This document shows positions 18,122 to 26,709 of a stretch of 64,000 nucleotides of DNA, in pieces (position 1 is the first letter of the stretch; each line of letters opens with the position of its first letter). Source of the DNA: an uncultured Pseudomonas sp. (GTDB lineage: Bacteria > Pseudomonadota > Gammaproteobacteria > Pseudomonadales > Pseudomonadaceae); contig NZ_OX044366.1 of NCBI RefSeq assembly GCF_943846705.1, forward strand, positions 744,001 to 808,000, given 5' to 3'. The notes beneath the pieces were generated by a model. That model was not told the origin of the DNA and did not search any database. It saw only the letters and a list, made by a program, of their open reading frames with translations. The position numbers and the translations under genes are program-made.

Positions 18122-19687
18122 ATGCTGATCAACTTCAGTAATCATTTCGAGTCTCTGGTCAACCGCTTTGGAGACCGAGAAGCCATCGTCAATACTGAGC
18201 GCAACCGACGATACTCTTACAGAGAGTTCCACCTATTAACCAACCGGATTGTAAACATGATGCAATCCACCTTGGGGCTGGGCCTGAACGACAGGTTCAT
18301 CAACATTCTCGAGAACGACAATCTATCGCTTCTGCACTTCCCTACAATTTTCAAAGGTCCGGCCACTGCCGCCTTCTGCAACTACCGGGACCCCCTTCCG
18401 GAGCATACTTGGCAGGTCGAATGCGCCAAGGCAAAAGTGGCCTTCATCGAGAAAGAGATGCTCGGCACCCATTACGACATGCTGCGGGAGCGCCAGGTTA
18501 CTGTCGTAGTCATGGACCGGCCAGATGAACCGAAGGAAGGCGTCCACTATTTCTGGGATCTGCTCGAAACCGCCCTCGACCATAATCCCGAGGTTGAACT
18601 GGATGACCGCGACCACTGCGCAATCATCCGTTTTACCGGCGGCACGACCGGCAAGGGCAAGCCTGCGATGTACAGCATCGACAACTGGCTGAGCTGCCGC
18701 GATACGGCATTCGCCATTACCGACAAGGGCATGTGGTCGGAAGCGACCCGGGTCCTGCATATCGCCCCGATTAGCCATGGCAGCGGCATGCTATACCTGC
18801 CGAGCTTCTATTCCGGCGGCTGCAATGTGACCCAGAATACGCCGGATCTGAAACACTACTGCACGAATATCCAAAAAGAGCGGATCACCCATAGTTTCCT
18901 GGTGCCTACCATCCTCTACCGCCTGCTCAAAATCGACGCCGACATGTCCTCCATGCGCTACATGCTATATGGCGCGGCCCCGATGAGCCCCAGCAAGCTC
19001 AAGCAGCTGCAGGCCAAGATGGGCAACATTTTCGTTCAGGTATATGGCTCCACCGAGCACTTCGGCTTTTGCTCTAATCTGAGTATCGAGCAGCACATCA
19101 TCAGAACGCCAGAAGATGAAGTGCGTCTCAGTTCCGCGGGCCAGCCCACTTCCGGCGTCGAGTTCATTATTGTCGACGAGAATGGCCAGAAGGTTGCCCC
19201 GGGTGAAAGCGGCGAGATCTGGATGCGCTCCCGTAGCATCTGCCTGGGTTACCTCAACGCGCCGGAAAAGACCGCGGAAGAATTCCATAACGGCTTCTGG
19301 AAATCCGGCGATATTGGCTACATGGACAAAGATGGATTCATCCACCTGATAGATCGCAAGAAAGACATGATTATTTCCGGCGGTTTCAACATCTACGCCA
19401 ATGAAGTTGAGGGGGCGGTGAACAGTCATCCGGCCGTCCTGATGTCTGCCGTTGTCGGCATCCCCCACGAGGAATGGGGGGAGTCGGTCCATGCAGAAGT
19501 GGTCCTGCACGATCACAGCGAGGTCTCGGAGCAAGAACTGATCAACTTCGTGAAAAACAGGATAGGCAACTATAAGGCCCCGAAATCCGTAAAAGTGGTG
19601 AAAGAGTTGCCGATGAGCGTGGTGGGCAAGATCCTGCGCCGAAAAGTCCGCGAGCGTTACTGGGGCGAGGGACGCAAGATCTCCTGA
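18122..19687 (+). CDS. AMP-dependent acyl-CoA ligase
   Basis: A 521-residue ANL-family ligase that activates a carboxylic acid to its CoA thioester with ATP. The P-loop is FTGGTTGKGKP near residues 165-175, the adenine-binding YGSTEHFG near 303-310, and the hinge motif DIGYMDKDGFIHLIDRKKDM near 399-418 with the Asp and Arg of the A8 region. The catalytic Lys is in VGKILRRKVRE near the end. The start at 18122 has GAGA upstream; the frame extends upstream without family similarity. Entry enzyme of the cluster. Confidence 0.88.
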   Translation: MLINFSNHFESLVNRFGDREAIVNTERNRRYSYREFHLLTNRIVNMMQSTLGLGLNDRFINILENDNLSLLHFPTIFKGPATAAFCNYRDPLPEHTWQVECAKAKVAFIEKEMLGTHYDMLRERQVTVVVMDRPDEPKEGVHYFWDLLETALDHNPEVELDDRDHCAIIRFTGGTTGKGKPAMYSIDNWLSCRDTAFAITDKGMWSEATRVLHIAPISHGSGMLYLPSFYSGGCNVTQNTPDLKHYCTNIQKERITHSFLVPTILYRLLKIDADMSSMRYMLYGAAPMSPSKLKQLQAKMGNIFVQVYGSTEHFGFCSNLSIEQHIIRTPEDEVRLSSAGQPTSGVEFIIVDENGQKVAPGESGEIWMRSRSICLGYLNAPEKTAEEFHNGFWKSGDIGYMDKDGFIHLIDRKKDMIISGGFNIYANEVEGAVNSHPAVLMSAVVGIPHEEWGESVHAEVVLHDHSEVSEQELINFVKNRIGNYKAPKSVKVVKELPMSVVGKILRRKVRERYWGEGRKIS

Positions 19688-19744
19688 GCACACTACCGAT
19701 TCCAGGAGCCACTCAAGGCGGCACCTGACTGGCGTTACCGTGCC

Positions 19745-19776
19745 GGCGCTCTGGCGCTCTGGCGCTCTGGCGCTCC
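19745..19776. repeat. Four-copy 8-bp tandem repeat upstream of the thiolase gene
   Basis: The unit CTGGCGCT is repeated about four times in the ligase-thiolase gap. It is short enough for slipped-strand change, but it lies outside the coding regions and ~33 bp before the thiolase start. Confidence 0.75.
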
Positions 19777-19809
19777 AGATATACCACCTTTAAAACAAGG
19801 AACTTCAGC

Positions 19810-21051
19810 ATGAGCGATATTTTCATTGCCGGCATTGGCATGACCAAATTCGGTCGCCACCTTCAGCGCAGTTACAAAGACCTCACCCGCGAAGCGGTCG
19901 AGCAGGCCCTAACCGATGCGGGGGCCGAATTGCAGGATGTCCGTCAGGCCTACTTCGCTTCCTGTGTCATTGGCTTCATGCAAGACCAGCACATGATTCC
20001 CGGGCAGGTGGCCCTGCGCTCGATGGGGTTTTCCAGCATTCCCATCTTCAATTTGGAAGGGGCCTGTGCTTCCGCCTCCACGGCACTGTACTTGGCCGCC
20101 CAAGCCATCAAGGCGGGGAGCTGCGACATAGCCATTGCCGTCGGCACTGAAAAAATGAATAGCCCCGACAAGGCCAAGATGTTTGCGGCCTTCGACTCGG
20201 CCTGGGATGTATCAACCCTCGACGCGAACCGCGATTCCCTGATGCAAATGGGTGCCAACGTGGAATGCCCCGAAGGCTCACAGTCCAGCCGTCCCTATTC
20301 CATGTTCATGGATGTTTACGCGGCCTTCTGCCGCCAGCACATGAAGACCTTCGGCACCACCCAGCGCCAGATTGCGGCCGTTTCGGCCAAGAACCACCTG
20401 CACTCCATGCACAACCCGCGCTCCCAGTACCAGAACGCTTATAGCATCGATGAAGTCCTGGCGGCCCCGGCCATCACCTATCCACTCACCCTCCCCATGT
20501 GCGCTCCCATTTCGGACGGATCCGCGGCTGTGGTGCTATGCAATGCCAGTGGCCTGAAACGCCTGAAAGGTGATGCATCACGCGCAGTGAAACTGCTCGG
20601 AAGTGTCGTGCGCTCCAGCACCGACCGCCACTATAGTGACTACCGGAACCACATTACCGCCCTTGCAGCGGCCGAAGCCTTCGAGAAGAGCGGCATCTCC
20701 CCGGCGGATATCGATGTCGCCGAGGTGCATGACGCCACCGCCATGGGCGAGATCATCCAGGCTGAGAACCTGCAACTGGTCCCCTTCGGCGAGGCCGGCG
20801 CGGCGGCCGAACGCGGTGACTTTACTATTGGCGGGCGGATCCCGATCAACCCATCCGGCGGCCTGGAGTCCAAGGGCCATCCGATCGGGGCCACGGGCCT
20901 CGGTCAGGTCTTCGAGCTGGTTAGCCAGCTGCGCGGCGAGGCCGGCAAACGCCAGGTCGAAGGCGCCCGCATTGCTATCCAGGAGAATGGTGGCGGGCTG
21001 TATGGCATAGAAGAAGCGACTGCGGTCGTTAACATCTTCGCCAAACAATAA
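19810..21051 (+). CDS. SCP-x/acetyl-CoA acetyltransferase-type thiolase
   Basis: A 413-residue thiolase of the sterol-carrier-protein-x type. The nucleophilic Cys is in EGACASASTAL near 84, the His of the VHDATAMGE segment near 311, and the terminal GHPIGATG near 358. SCP-x thiolases cleave 2-methyl-branched 3-oxoacyl-CoA to propionyl-CoA, unlike FadA/AtoB types. A clear ribosome site (AAGGAA) precedes the ATG by 8 nt. The gene is separated from the ligase by 122 bp containing the 8-bp repeats. Confidence 0.85.
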   Translation: MSDIFIAGIGMTKFGRHLQRSYKDLTREAVEQALTDAGAELQDVRQAYFASCVIGFMQDQHMIPGQVALRSMGFSSIPIFNLEGACASASTALYLAAQAIKAGSCDIAIAVGTEKMNSPDKAKMFAAFDSAWDVSTLDANRDSLMQMGANVECPEGSQSSRPYSMFMDVYAAFCRQHMKTFGTTQRQIAAVSAKNHLHSMHNPRSQYQNAYSIDEVLAAPAITYPLTLPMCAPISDGSAAVVLCNASGLKRLKGDASRAVKLLGSVVRSSTDRHYSDYRNHITALAAAEAFEKSGISPADIDVAEVHDATAMGEIIQAENLQLVPFGEAGAAAERGDFTIGGRIPINPSGGLESKGHPIGATGLGQVFELVSQLRGEAGKRQVEGARIAIQENGGGLYGIEEATAVVNIFAKQ

Positions 21052-21177
21052 GACTAGCTACTGCAAGCCCCCCCCCGGCAGCCCCTGATGCCGGGGTCCT
21101 AGTCTCTGTCAGGGCGCGACACGGCGGATCGGTGCTTCGCAACCCGGAGAGGGTAGTGGCCGTGATGCACTGGCCGC

Positions 21178-21245
21178 GGTAGCCCCCCGCACAGATCCGT
21201 ACGTGCGGAACTAACGCATATGGCTCCTGCCTTGGGCTTTAACGC
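21178..21245 (-). mobile_element. Possible group II intron remnant
   Basis: Read on the minus strand this stretch gives a GGAGCC..ATGCG..TTCC..GCACGTACGGATC..GGGG pattern, which resembles the conserved hairpin block I recall from bacterial group II introns. No reverse transcriptase ORF remains. It is a weak call from memory of that motif. Confidence 0.3.
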
Positions 21246-21296
21246 CGAAGCGGATTATGGGATGAGGATGCCAATGGCCAGGAGCCTAATGCCTAA

Positions 21297-21365
21297 CTGC
21301 GCGACATCCTCGAACGCCTACCTCAGGTCAACAACGTCGAAGGCTACGAGGCGCTACTACCTTAG
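21297..21365 (+). pseudogene. Tiny transposase C-terminal remnant (IS66-like)
   Basis: In frame, the stretch encodes LRDILERLPQVNNVEGYEAL then LP and a stop. It resembles the YLKDVLTRLP..LLP tail of IS66 TnpC proteins, including the larger fragment at 33635-34225. With no body left, it is only a relic. Confidence 0.35.
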
Positions 21366-21572
21366 AGCTGTACACCTGCAATCGCATCCTGACAGCCAAG
21401 CCCATCATAAAAAGAGGGGGTTATAGCGCGCGTACGATGCACTCGTCGGCCCTCTCCTTACACATGGAAAACCCGCAAGCACTCCCTTTGAGAGGTTATA
21501 CCGCCACCTGCCCAGAATAAGCTACCTGCAGCAACGCGCGAATTGCAGCTCACTGAAAAGGACAACAAAGCA

Positions 21573-22748
21573 ATGCCTTTACGCAATCTGAAGGTACTGG
21601 ATTTCTCGACATTACTTCCCGGCCCCTACGCTACCATGATGATGGCGGATCTGGGCACGGATGTGCTGCGGGTAGAAGCGACGGAGCGAGCCGATCTGCT
21701 CCGGCAGCTACCACCCTTCAACGCAGACGGTGCCTCCTATAACCACACTTACCTCAATCGCTCCAAGCGCTCCATAGGACTGAACCTGAAAGAACCGGAA
21801 GCGGTCGCCATCGTTGAGGCCCTGGTCAAAGAGTACGATATCGTGCTCGAGCAGTTCCGTCCCGGTGTGATGGAGCGCTTCGGGCTCGGTTACGAAGCGC
21901 TACGAGCAATCAATCCTCGCCTGATCTATTGCTCGATCACTGGTTTCGGCCAGACCGGCCCCTATGCCGGCCGGCCTGGGCACGACCTCAACTACCTCGC
22001 TATCTCGGGCGTCGCCAGCCATACCGGCCGGGCCGGCCAGGGCCCCCTGCCGCTGGGCGTGGCTGTCGCAGACATCGCCGGCGGCTCGCTGCTGGCGATG
22101 ACTGGCATTCTCAGCGCGGTCATTGAGCGCCAGAACAGCGGCCTGGGACAACACATAGATATCAGCATGACCGATGCTGCCTTCGCGCTGAATACCTTCG
22201 CCGGCGTAAGCGCATTGAACACCAGGGTCGAGCCTGGCCCGGGCATGATGCTCAACGGCGGATCGTTCTATGACTACTACGAAACAGCCGACGGCCGCTA
22301 CTTCTCCGTGGCCGGACTGGAGCCCAAGTTCCTGCGGCTACTGTGCGGGGTGCTTGGACGGCCGGACCTGGTCAGTAAGGGCCTGAGCCAGAATCCCACC
22401 GATCACCAGGAACTGCGCGAAGTGTTGGCCACTACTTTCAAGAGCCAAAGCTTCTCCGACTGGCAACGGGTCTTTGCCGACATCGAAGCCTGCGTGGAAC
22501 CCGTTCTTAGCGTTTCGGAAGCGGCCGCACACCCACAGCTGCGCGCTCGGGGAATGGTGATCGAGCTGAGGGAGCCTGGTGGCAAAGTGCAACGGCAGGT
22601 TGCGAATCCTATACGCTTCTCCCGCAACGCCCATGAGTACAAATTCACCGGAGTCGAGCTCGGCGCCCACACGGAACAGGTGCTTGGGCAGCTCGGCTTC
22701 GACAGGGACGCCATCGACGCCCTCAGAAAAAAAGGCGTGGTTGGTTGA
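21573..22748 (+). CDS. Alpha-methylacyl-CoA racemase-like CaiB/BaiF family enzyme
   Basis: A 391-residue class III CoA-transferase-fold protein. It aligns by eye more closely with alpha-methylacyl-CoA racemases than with transferases: His137 in GHDLNY, Asp167 in VADIAGGS and Glu250 in VAGLEPKF sit at the positions of the racemase catalytic residues, and MLNGGSFYDYYETADGRYF is also racemase-like. Racemases epimerise (2R)-2-methylacyl-CoA so beta-oxidation can proceed. AAAGGA lies 11 nt upstream of the chosen ATG. It ends 23 bp before the converging regulator gene. Confidence 0.78.
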   Translation: MPLRNLKVLDFSTLLPGPYATMMMADLGTDVLRVEATERADLLRQLPPFNADGASYNHTYLNRSKRSIGLNLKEPEAVAIVEALVKEYDIVLEQFRPGVMERFGLGYEALRAINPRLIYCSITGFGQTGPYAGRPGHDLNYLAISGVASHTGRAGQGPLPLGVAVADIAGGSLLAMTGILSAVIERQNSGLGQHIDISMTDAAFALNTFAGVSALNTRVEPGPGMMLNGGSFYDYYETADGRYFSVAGLEPKFLRLLCGVLGRPDLVSKGLSQNPTDHQELREVLATTFKSQSFSDWQRVFADIEACVEPVLSVSEAAAHPQLRARGMVIELREPGGKVQRQVANPIRFSRNAHEYKFTGVELGAHTEQVLGQLGFDRDAIDALRKKGVVG

Positions 22749-22771
22749 CCTGGGCGGAGCCCCAACGGGGC

Positions 22772-25564
22772 TCAGTCGATCAGCCCCAGCAGCTTGGCTT
22801 TTTTCAAGGCCTGAGTTCTGCTGGAGACAGACAACTTGCTATACAAGTTCTTCAGGTGCCACTTCACCGTGCCTTCAGATATGCCCAGCACTCGTGCAAT
22901 TTCCTTGTTGTAGAGCCCGTTGGCGACCTGAGTGAGAATCTCCTTCTCTCGCTCGGTAATCTCGGAACTGCTCAGCAGGTCCAGATCGGAGAGCCCGCAA
23001 ACGCCCTCCTCTGTCGTCCGGCCGCCTCCAGCAGTCCCTTCCTGGCCCTCTGGCGGAAGCCCGGCGGCCCCGGCCTCCGCGAGCAAACTGTCAAGGTAAG
23101 ACCTGAGGCTGGCATCGACGCGGGACAACTCGTTGCAGATGCCAACCAGTGCCTCGGGCATGTGGCGCACCTCATCGATGAAGATACGACATAGCCCCTG
23201 CGCCTTGGCCAGTGCCAAGACTGGAAGAAGAGCCCGGGTTGCCGCCACCCGCTCTCCTGCGTGCCAGTGCAGCAATGCGAGCAGCATTCGCATGCGGGCA
23301 CCGAGATAATGCACGCCCACCGCCTCCAGATCAGCGACTCTCCGTCCCAGGTTCTCGATCAGCTCGGCGTTCAGGCCCGTGACACAGCAGATCCTGGCCC
23401 TAGAGATCAGCGTTTCATCCTCGATCAACCTAAGCGCAACAGGATCCAGCTGCTTATGGTCCGACAGGCAAGACAGCCGGGCGAATTCGCTCCTGGCTGC
23501 GCTCAGGTCTCCGCTCCAGATTTCCGACTGTATGCGCTGTGCTCGGCAGTTCGCCTCCAGACGAGGCCAGCGCCGCTTGAAAGCCACGGCCTCCATCTCA
23601 TCCAGCAGCACCCAGGCCTCAGTCTTTGCACCATTAATCTGGTTGATGCGCGACATGGTCCTGTAGCCACTCTGGATAATTCCCAATATGCCCAGGTCCA
23701 GTGGGACGGTGTGCACCGAAGTCAGCAGTTCCTCGGCCTCTTCAAGCTGGTTGCGTTCGTAGTAGAGGTCCGCCAGACAGATAATACAGGCAATCGTAAC
23801 CATAGAGCGGCGCCCGGCATACTGCTCAGAATACTGCCGCGCCTTGTTGAAAATGTATTCCGCCTTGTCCAGCCGTCCCCGCCACATCCAGCCGAGCCCC
23901 TCCAGCAGATGGCGGTAGGCCACGCCGAAATGCATGCCCGGGTCCGGCATTTGCCATGACTGCACGGCGTCGATCTGATCGAACCTGCCCTGATAGAGGT
24001 AGACCAGGGTCAACGTGTTGAGCAGCATCTCCCGATCGGTAATATTGAGATCCCGCAGCCTCTCGAAAACGGGCAGCACCTGCGCCAGTGCGGCGTCAAA
24101 GTGATCGTCAAGAGCAAATATCAGCCCACGGATGATCTGCTGTTGGACAGCGAATCCTTCGTCACCGGCGCCCAGGTCGGCCTGGCTCTCCGCCAACCCC
24201 TCGAGCAGCGTAGAGGCGCCACGCAGGTCCATCATTAGTACCTGTGCGCGTGCGATGGCCAGCCGCAGCTCCGGTTTTTTGCGCAGCATGTCCTCCGGCA
24301 AGCGCCGTCCCCAGCTCAGCAGCTTCCCGGTACGGCTGCGCCCTAGCATGTCCAGGGCGCAGCGCTCGATGAAGTCCCGAGCCTTTTCGTTCTCACCGCA
24401 GGCCAGGGCATGCTGTACCGCCTCGGCCCACAGGCTCCGGGCCGCGAACCAGTCGCAGGCGACCCGGTGCAGCGACATGACGTCCTCGGTCGGAGCGAGC
24501 TCCAGACGCTCGCGCAGAAACTCAAGAAACAGGCGATGGAAGCGATACCATTCGCCCTGCTCATCCAGTGCCGAAATGAACGGATTGACCTTTATCAGTT
24601 CGACCAGCAGTGCCTTGCCATCCGGCACGCCGGCGACCACTTCGCACAGTTCGGCGCTGAAACGATCAAGGATGGCGCAGCGCAGCAGTACCGTCTCGAG
24701 CTCCCCCGGCAACAGGTCCAGCACCATCTCCGCCAGGTAGGCATGAAGGTCCTTCGACTTTGACGAAAACTCTTTCAGGTAGAGTTGAGGCTCGCTCTTG
24801 AAACGGGGTGACAATGTGGCGAGCTGAACACCGGCAATCCAGCCCTCGCTGACATCATGGAGGTCTCTCAGCAGCGTGGAGCTGGGTTCAAGGCTCAGCG
24901 AGTTCCGCACAAAGAGACCGAGGTCCCCAAGGTCGAACTTAATATCCTCAACCCCGATCCGCAGCAACTGCCGGTTGACCTTCAGGCGGGTCAGATTCAG
25001 GGCCGGCTCGGTGCGGGAGGAAAGCACTAGGTGCACGTTGGCCGGCAGGTTGTGGAGGAAATGCCCCATCAGGAGCTGGACGCCCGAACCACCCAGGCAA
25101 TGGTAATCATCCAGAACCAGTACCAGTTCCCTTTCACTGACCTGCAATTCGGTAAGCAGAACAGCCTCCGCCGCCTGCACCGGAACCATGGGGCCGGCGC
25201 ACAGCATCTCGCTGGTGCCATCGCAGAGATGCGGGCACTCCGCAGAGAATGCGGCGGCTATATAGGAGAGCAAGCGGTGCGGGCTGTTATCCTCCTCTGC
25301 AAGGCTGACCCAAGCGACCGCGGTTCCGGCTGCTTGCAGGCCCGCTCGCCATTGCGCCAGCAGAGTGGTCTTGCCATAGCCCGCCGGCGCAATGACCAGA
25401 GTTAGCGAGGTATCGAGGATTTCGCTCCTGCGAGCGTCGAGGCGAGCCCTCTCGACAGGCTGCGCGGCACCACGGGGAGGTGAAAGCTTGGTCGGGATCA
25501 GTGGCAGCTTCCAGCCTCTAACACCTCCCATGGCCATAGGATCGTCTATGTCAGATTGCTTCAC
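22772..25564 (-). CDS. Large MalT/LuxR-family ATP-binding regulator
   Basis: A 930-residue STAND-type regulator. Walker A IAPAGYGKTTLL lies at about 58-69, Walker B LVLVLDDYHCL near 145-155, a long helical TPR-like middle region, and a LuxR helix-turn-helix at the end (ITEREKEILTQVANGLYNKE, then GTVKWHLKNLYSKL). It probably senses an inducer (free acid or CoA ester) and activates the cluster, as MalT does for maltose genes. It lies between the divergent-direction enzyme and transport blocks. Confidence 0.88.
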   Translation of the reverse strand: MKQSDIDDPMAMGGVRGWKLPLIPTKLSPPRGAAQPVERARLDARRSEILDTSLTLVIAPAGYGKTTLLAQWRAGLQAAGTAVAWVSLAEEDNSPHRLLSYIAAAFSAECPHLCDGTSEMLCAGPMVPVQAAEAVLLTELQVSERELVLVLDDYHCLGGSGVQLLMGHFLHNLPANVHLVLSSRTEPALNLTRLKVNRQLLRIGVEDIKFDLGDLGLFVRNSLSLEPSSTLLRDLHDVSEGWIAGVQLATLSPRFKSEPQLYLKEFSSKSKDLHAYLAEMVLDLLPGELETVLLRCAILDRFSAELCEVVAGVPDGKALLVELIKVNPFISALDEQGEWYRFHRLFLEFLRERLELAPTEDVMSLHRVACDWFAARSLWAEAVQHALACGENEKARDFIERCALDMLGRSRTGKLLSWGRRLPEDMLRKKPELRLAIARAQVLMMDLRGASTLLEGLAESQADLGAGDEGFAVQQQIIRGLIFALDDHFDAALAQVLPVFERLRDLNITDREMLLNTLTLVYLYQGRFDQIDAVQSWQMPDPGMHFGVAYRHLLEGLGWMWRGRLDKAEYIFNKARQYSEQYAGRRSMVTIACIICLADLYYERNQLEEAEELLTSVHTVPLDLGILGIIQSGYRTMSRINQINGAKTEAWVLLDEMEAVAFKRRWPRLEANCRAQRIQSEIWSGDLSAARSEFARLSCLSDHKQLDPVALRLIEDETLISRARICCVTGLNAELIENLGRRVADLEAVGVHYLGARMRMLLALLHWHAGERVAATRALLPVLALAKAQGLCRIFIDEVRHMPEALVGICNELSRVDASLRSYLDSLLAEAGAAGLPPEGQEGTAGGGRTTEEGVCGLSDLDLLSSSEITEREKEILTQVANGLYNKEIARVLGISEGTVKWHLKNLYSKLSVSSRTQALKKAKLLGLID

Positions 25565-25581
25565 GAAAGCTCACCTTCGAT

Positions 25582-26631
25582 TCAGGATGGCGCGGAAGGT
25601 GGCAGATCAAGGCGGTAGCGATACACGCCACCAATCGTAGAGGGTGACTCGACGACTTCTCCTCTGCGGACAAGATAGGTGATGTGGGCCAGGGTTTCAT
25701 CCAGCGCCATATAGCGCGCCATCCCTTTCAGCCCCCCCCAGCCGAGCACGTGGCTGAGCTCATGGACTGTGCACCAGTCTACCAGGTTGCTGCGTAACGT
25801 CGCCAAGGAACTTTCGTGATGCTCGAGCACCGCTCCGATACGCCGGGCGCCGCCGTAGAAGGGCTGACCGTGCGCCGGCAACACCAAGGCATCGTTAGGT
25901 AACCAGCACTGCATATCCGTCAGGGAGGCGAACCATTCCGCCAACGGATTGCCCTCCGGGCTCATATAGCTCACGCCTACCAGAGGCGTGATCTTCGCCA
26001 GTACCTGGTCGCCGGCAATCAGCAGCCGCGACGCCCTCTGATACAGGCAGACATGCTCTATCGAATGCCCGGAGCCCACCCACAGCTCCCAGTCCCGGCC
26101 GCCGATCCGCATCACCCCACCGGCCTGTACCAGGCTGACCTCGCTAGCTACTGGCCCGAACAGCGGGTCCATCTGGCCCAACGCCGCGTGCAGGTGAACA
26201 ACCTCCTCGGGATGCACGCCCATTCGGCCATAGAAGGCTGCTACCGCCTGGGCGCTCCTGCCCTTCCTCTCTTCCGCCTCACGAAGTGCCCAGTGCTGCG
26301 CCCCCGATGAGATGTAGATCGGCACGCCGAGTTCGGCCTGCAGCCAGCCCGCCAGGCCAATATGGTCGGGGTGAGAGTGGGTAACCAGGACCCGACTCAG
26401 CTTTGCCCGACGCGGCAGCCCGGTAACCAGTTCCCGCCACAGGTCACGATTGACTAAGGTATCCGGCCCGGTATCAACCAGAAACCAACCATCATCATCC
26501 TCGACCAGGTAAATATTGATATGGTCCAGCTTCGCCGGTATCCGCATACGAGCCCAGAGTAGCCCCTCACTGACCTGAACCCAGTGGCCCGGACTGGGTG
26601 GATCGATCTGCAGAAATGTAGAACCGGTCAT
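25582..26631 (-). CDS. Metallo-beta-lactamase-fold hydrolase
   Basis: A 349-residue MBL-fold protein. The zinc motif HSHPDHIG is near residue 90, the third His in the LWVGSGHSIEHV region near 190, and a fourth in LVLPAHGQPFYGG near 245. It could hydrolyse a thioester or lactone produced in the pathway; no substrate is evident. The ATG at 26631 has GAGGA 8 nt upstream. It lies between the regulator and the MMPL gene on the same strand and may share the transport operon. Confidence 0.82.
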   Translation of the reverse strand: MTGSTFLQIDPPSPGHWVQVSEGLLWARMRIPAKLDHINIYLVEDDDGWFLVDTGPDTLVNRDLWRELVTGLPRRAKLSRVLVTHSHPDHIGLAGWLQAELGVPIYISSGAQHWALREAEERKGRSAQAVAAFYGRMGVHPEEVVHLHAALGQMDPLFGPVASEVSLVQAGGVMRIGGRDWELWVGSGHSIEHVCLYQRASRLLIAGDQVLAKITPLVGVSYMSPEGNPLAEWFASLTDMQCWLPNDALVLPAHGQPFYGGARRIGAVLEHHESSLATLRSNLVDWCTVHELSHVLGWGGLKGMARYMALDETLAHITYLVRRGEVVESPSTIGGVYRYRLDLPPSAPS

Positions 26632-26709
26632 TCGCAACGTCCTCGATTCGATCAATATCGCCTGAAATGATGGAAGTCAGGCTCAGTGAGTAGTAGAAAA
26701 AGGCGGAAT

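Noticed and set aside
22757..22773. GAGCCCC-AAC-GGGGCTC hairpin between the racemase and regulator genes
   Set aside because: A good stem, but no T-run on either side; I do not call it a terminator.
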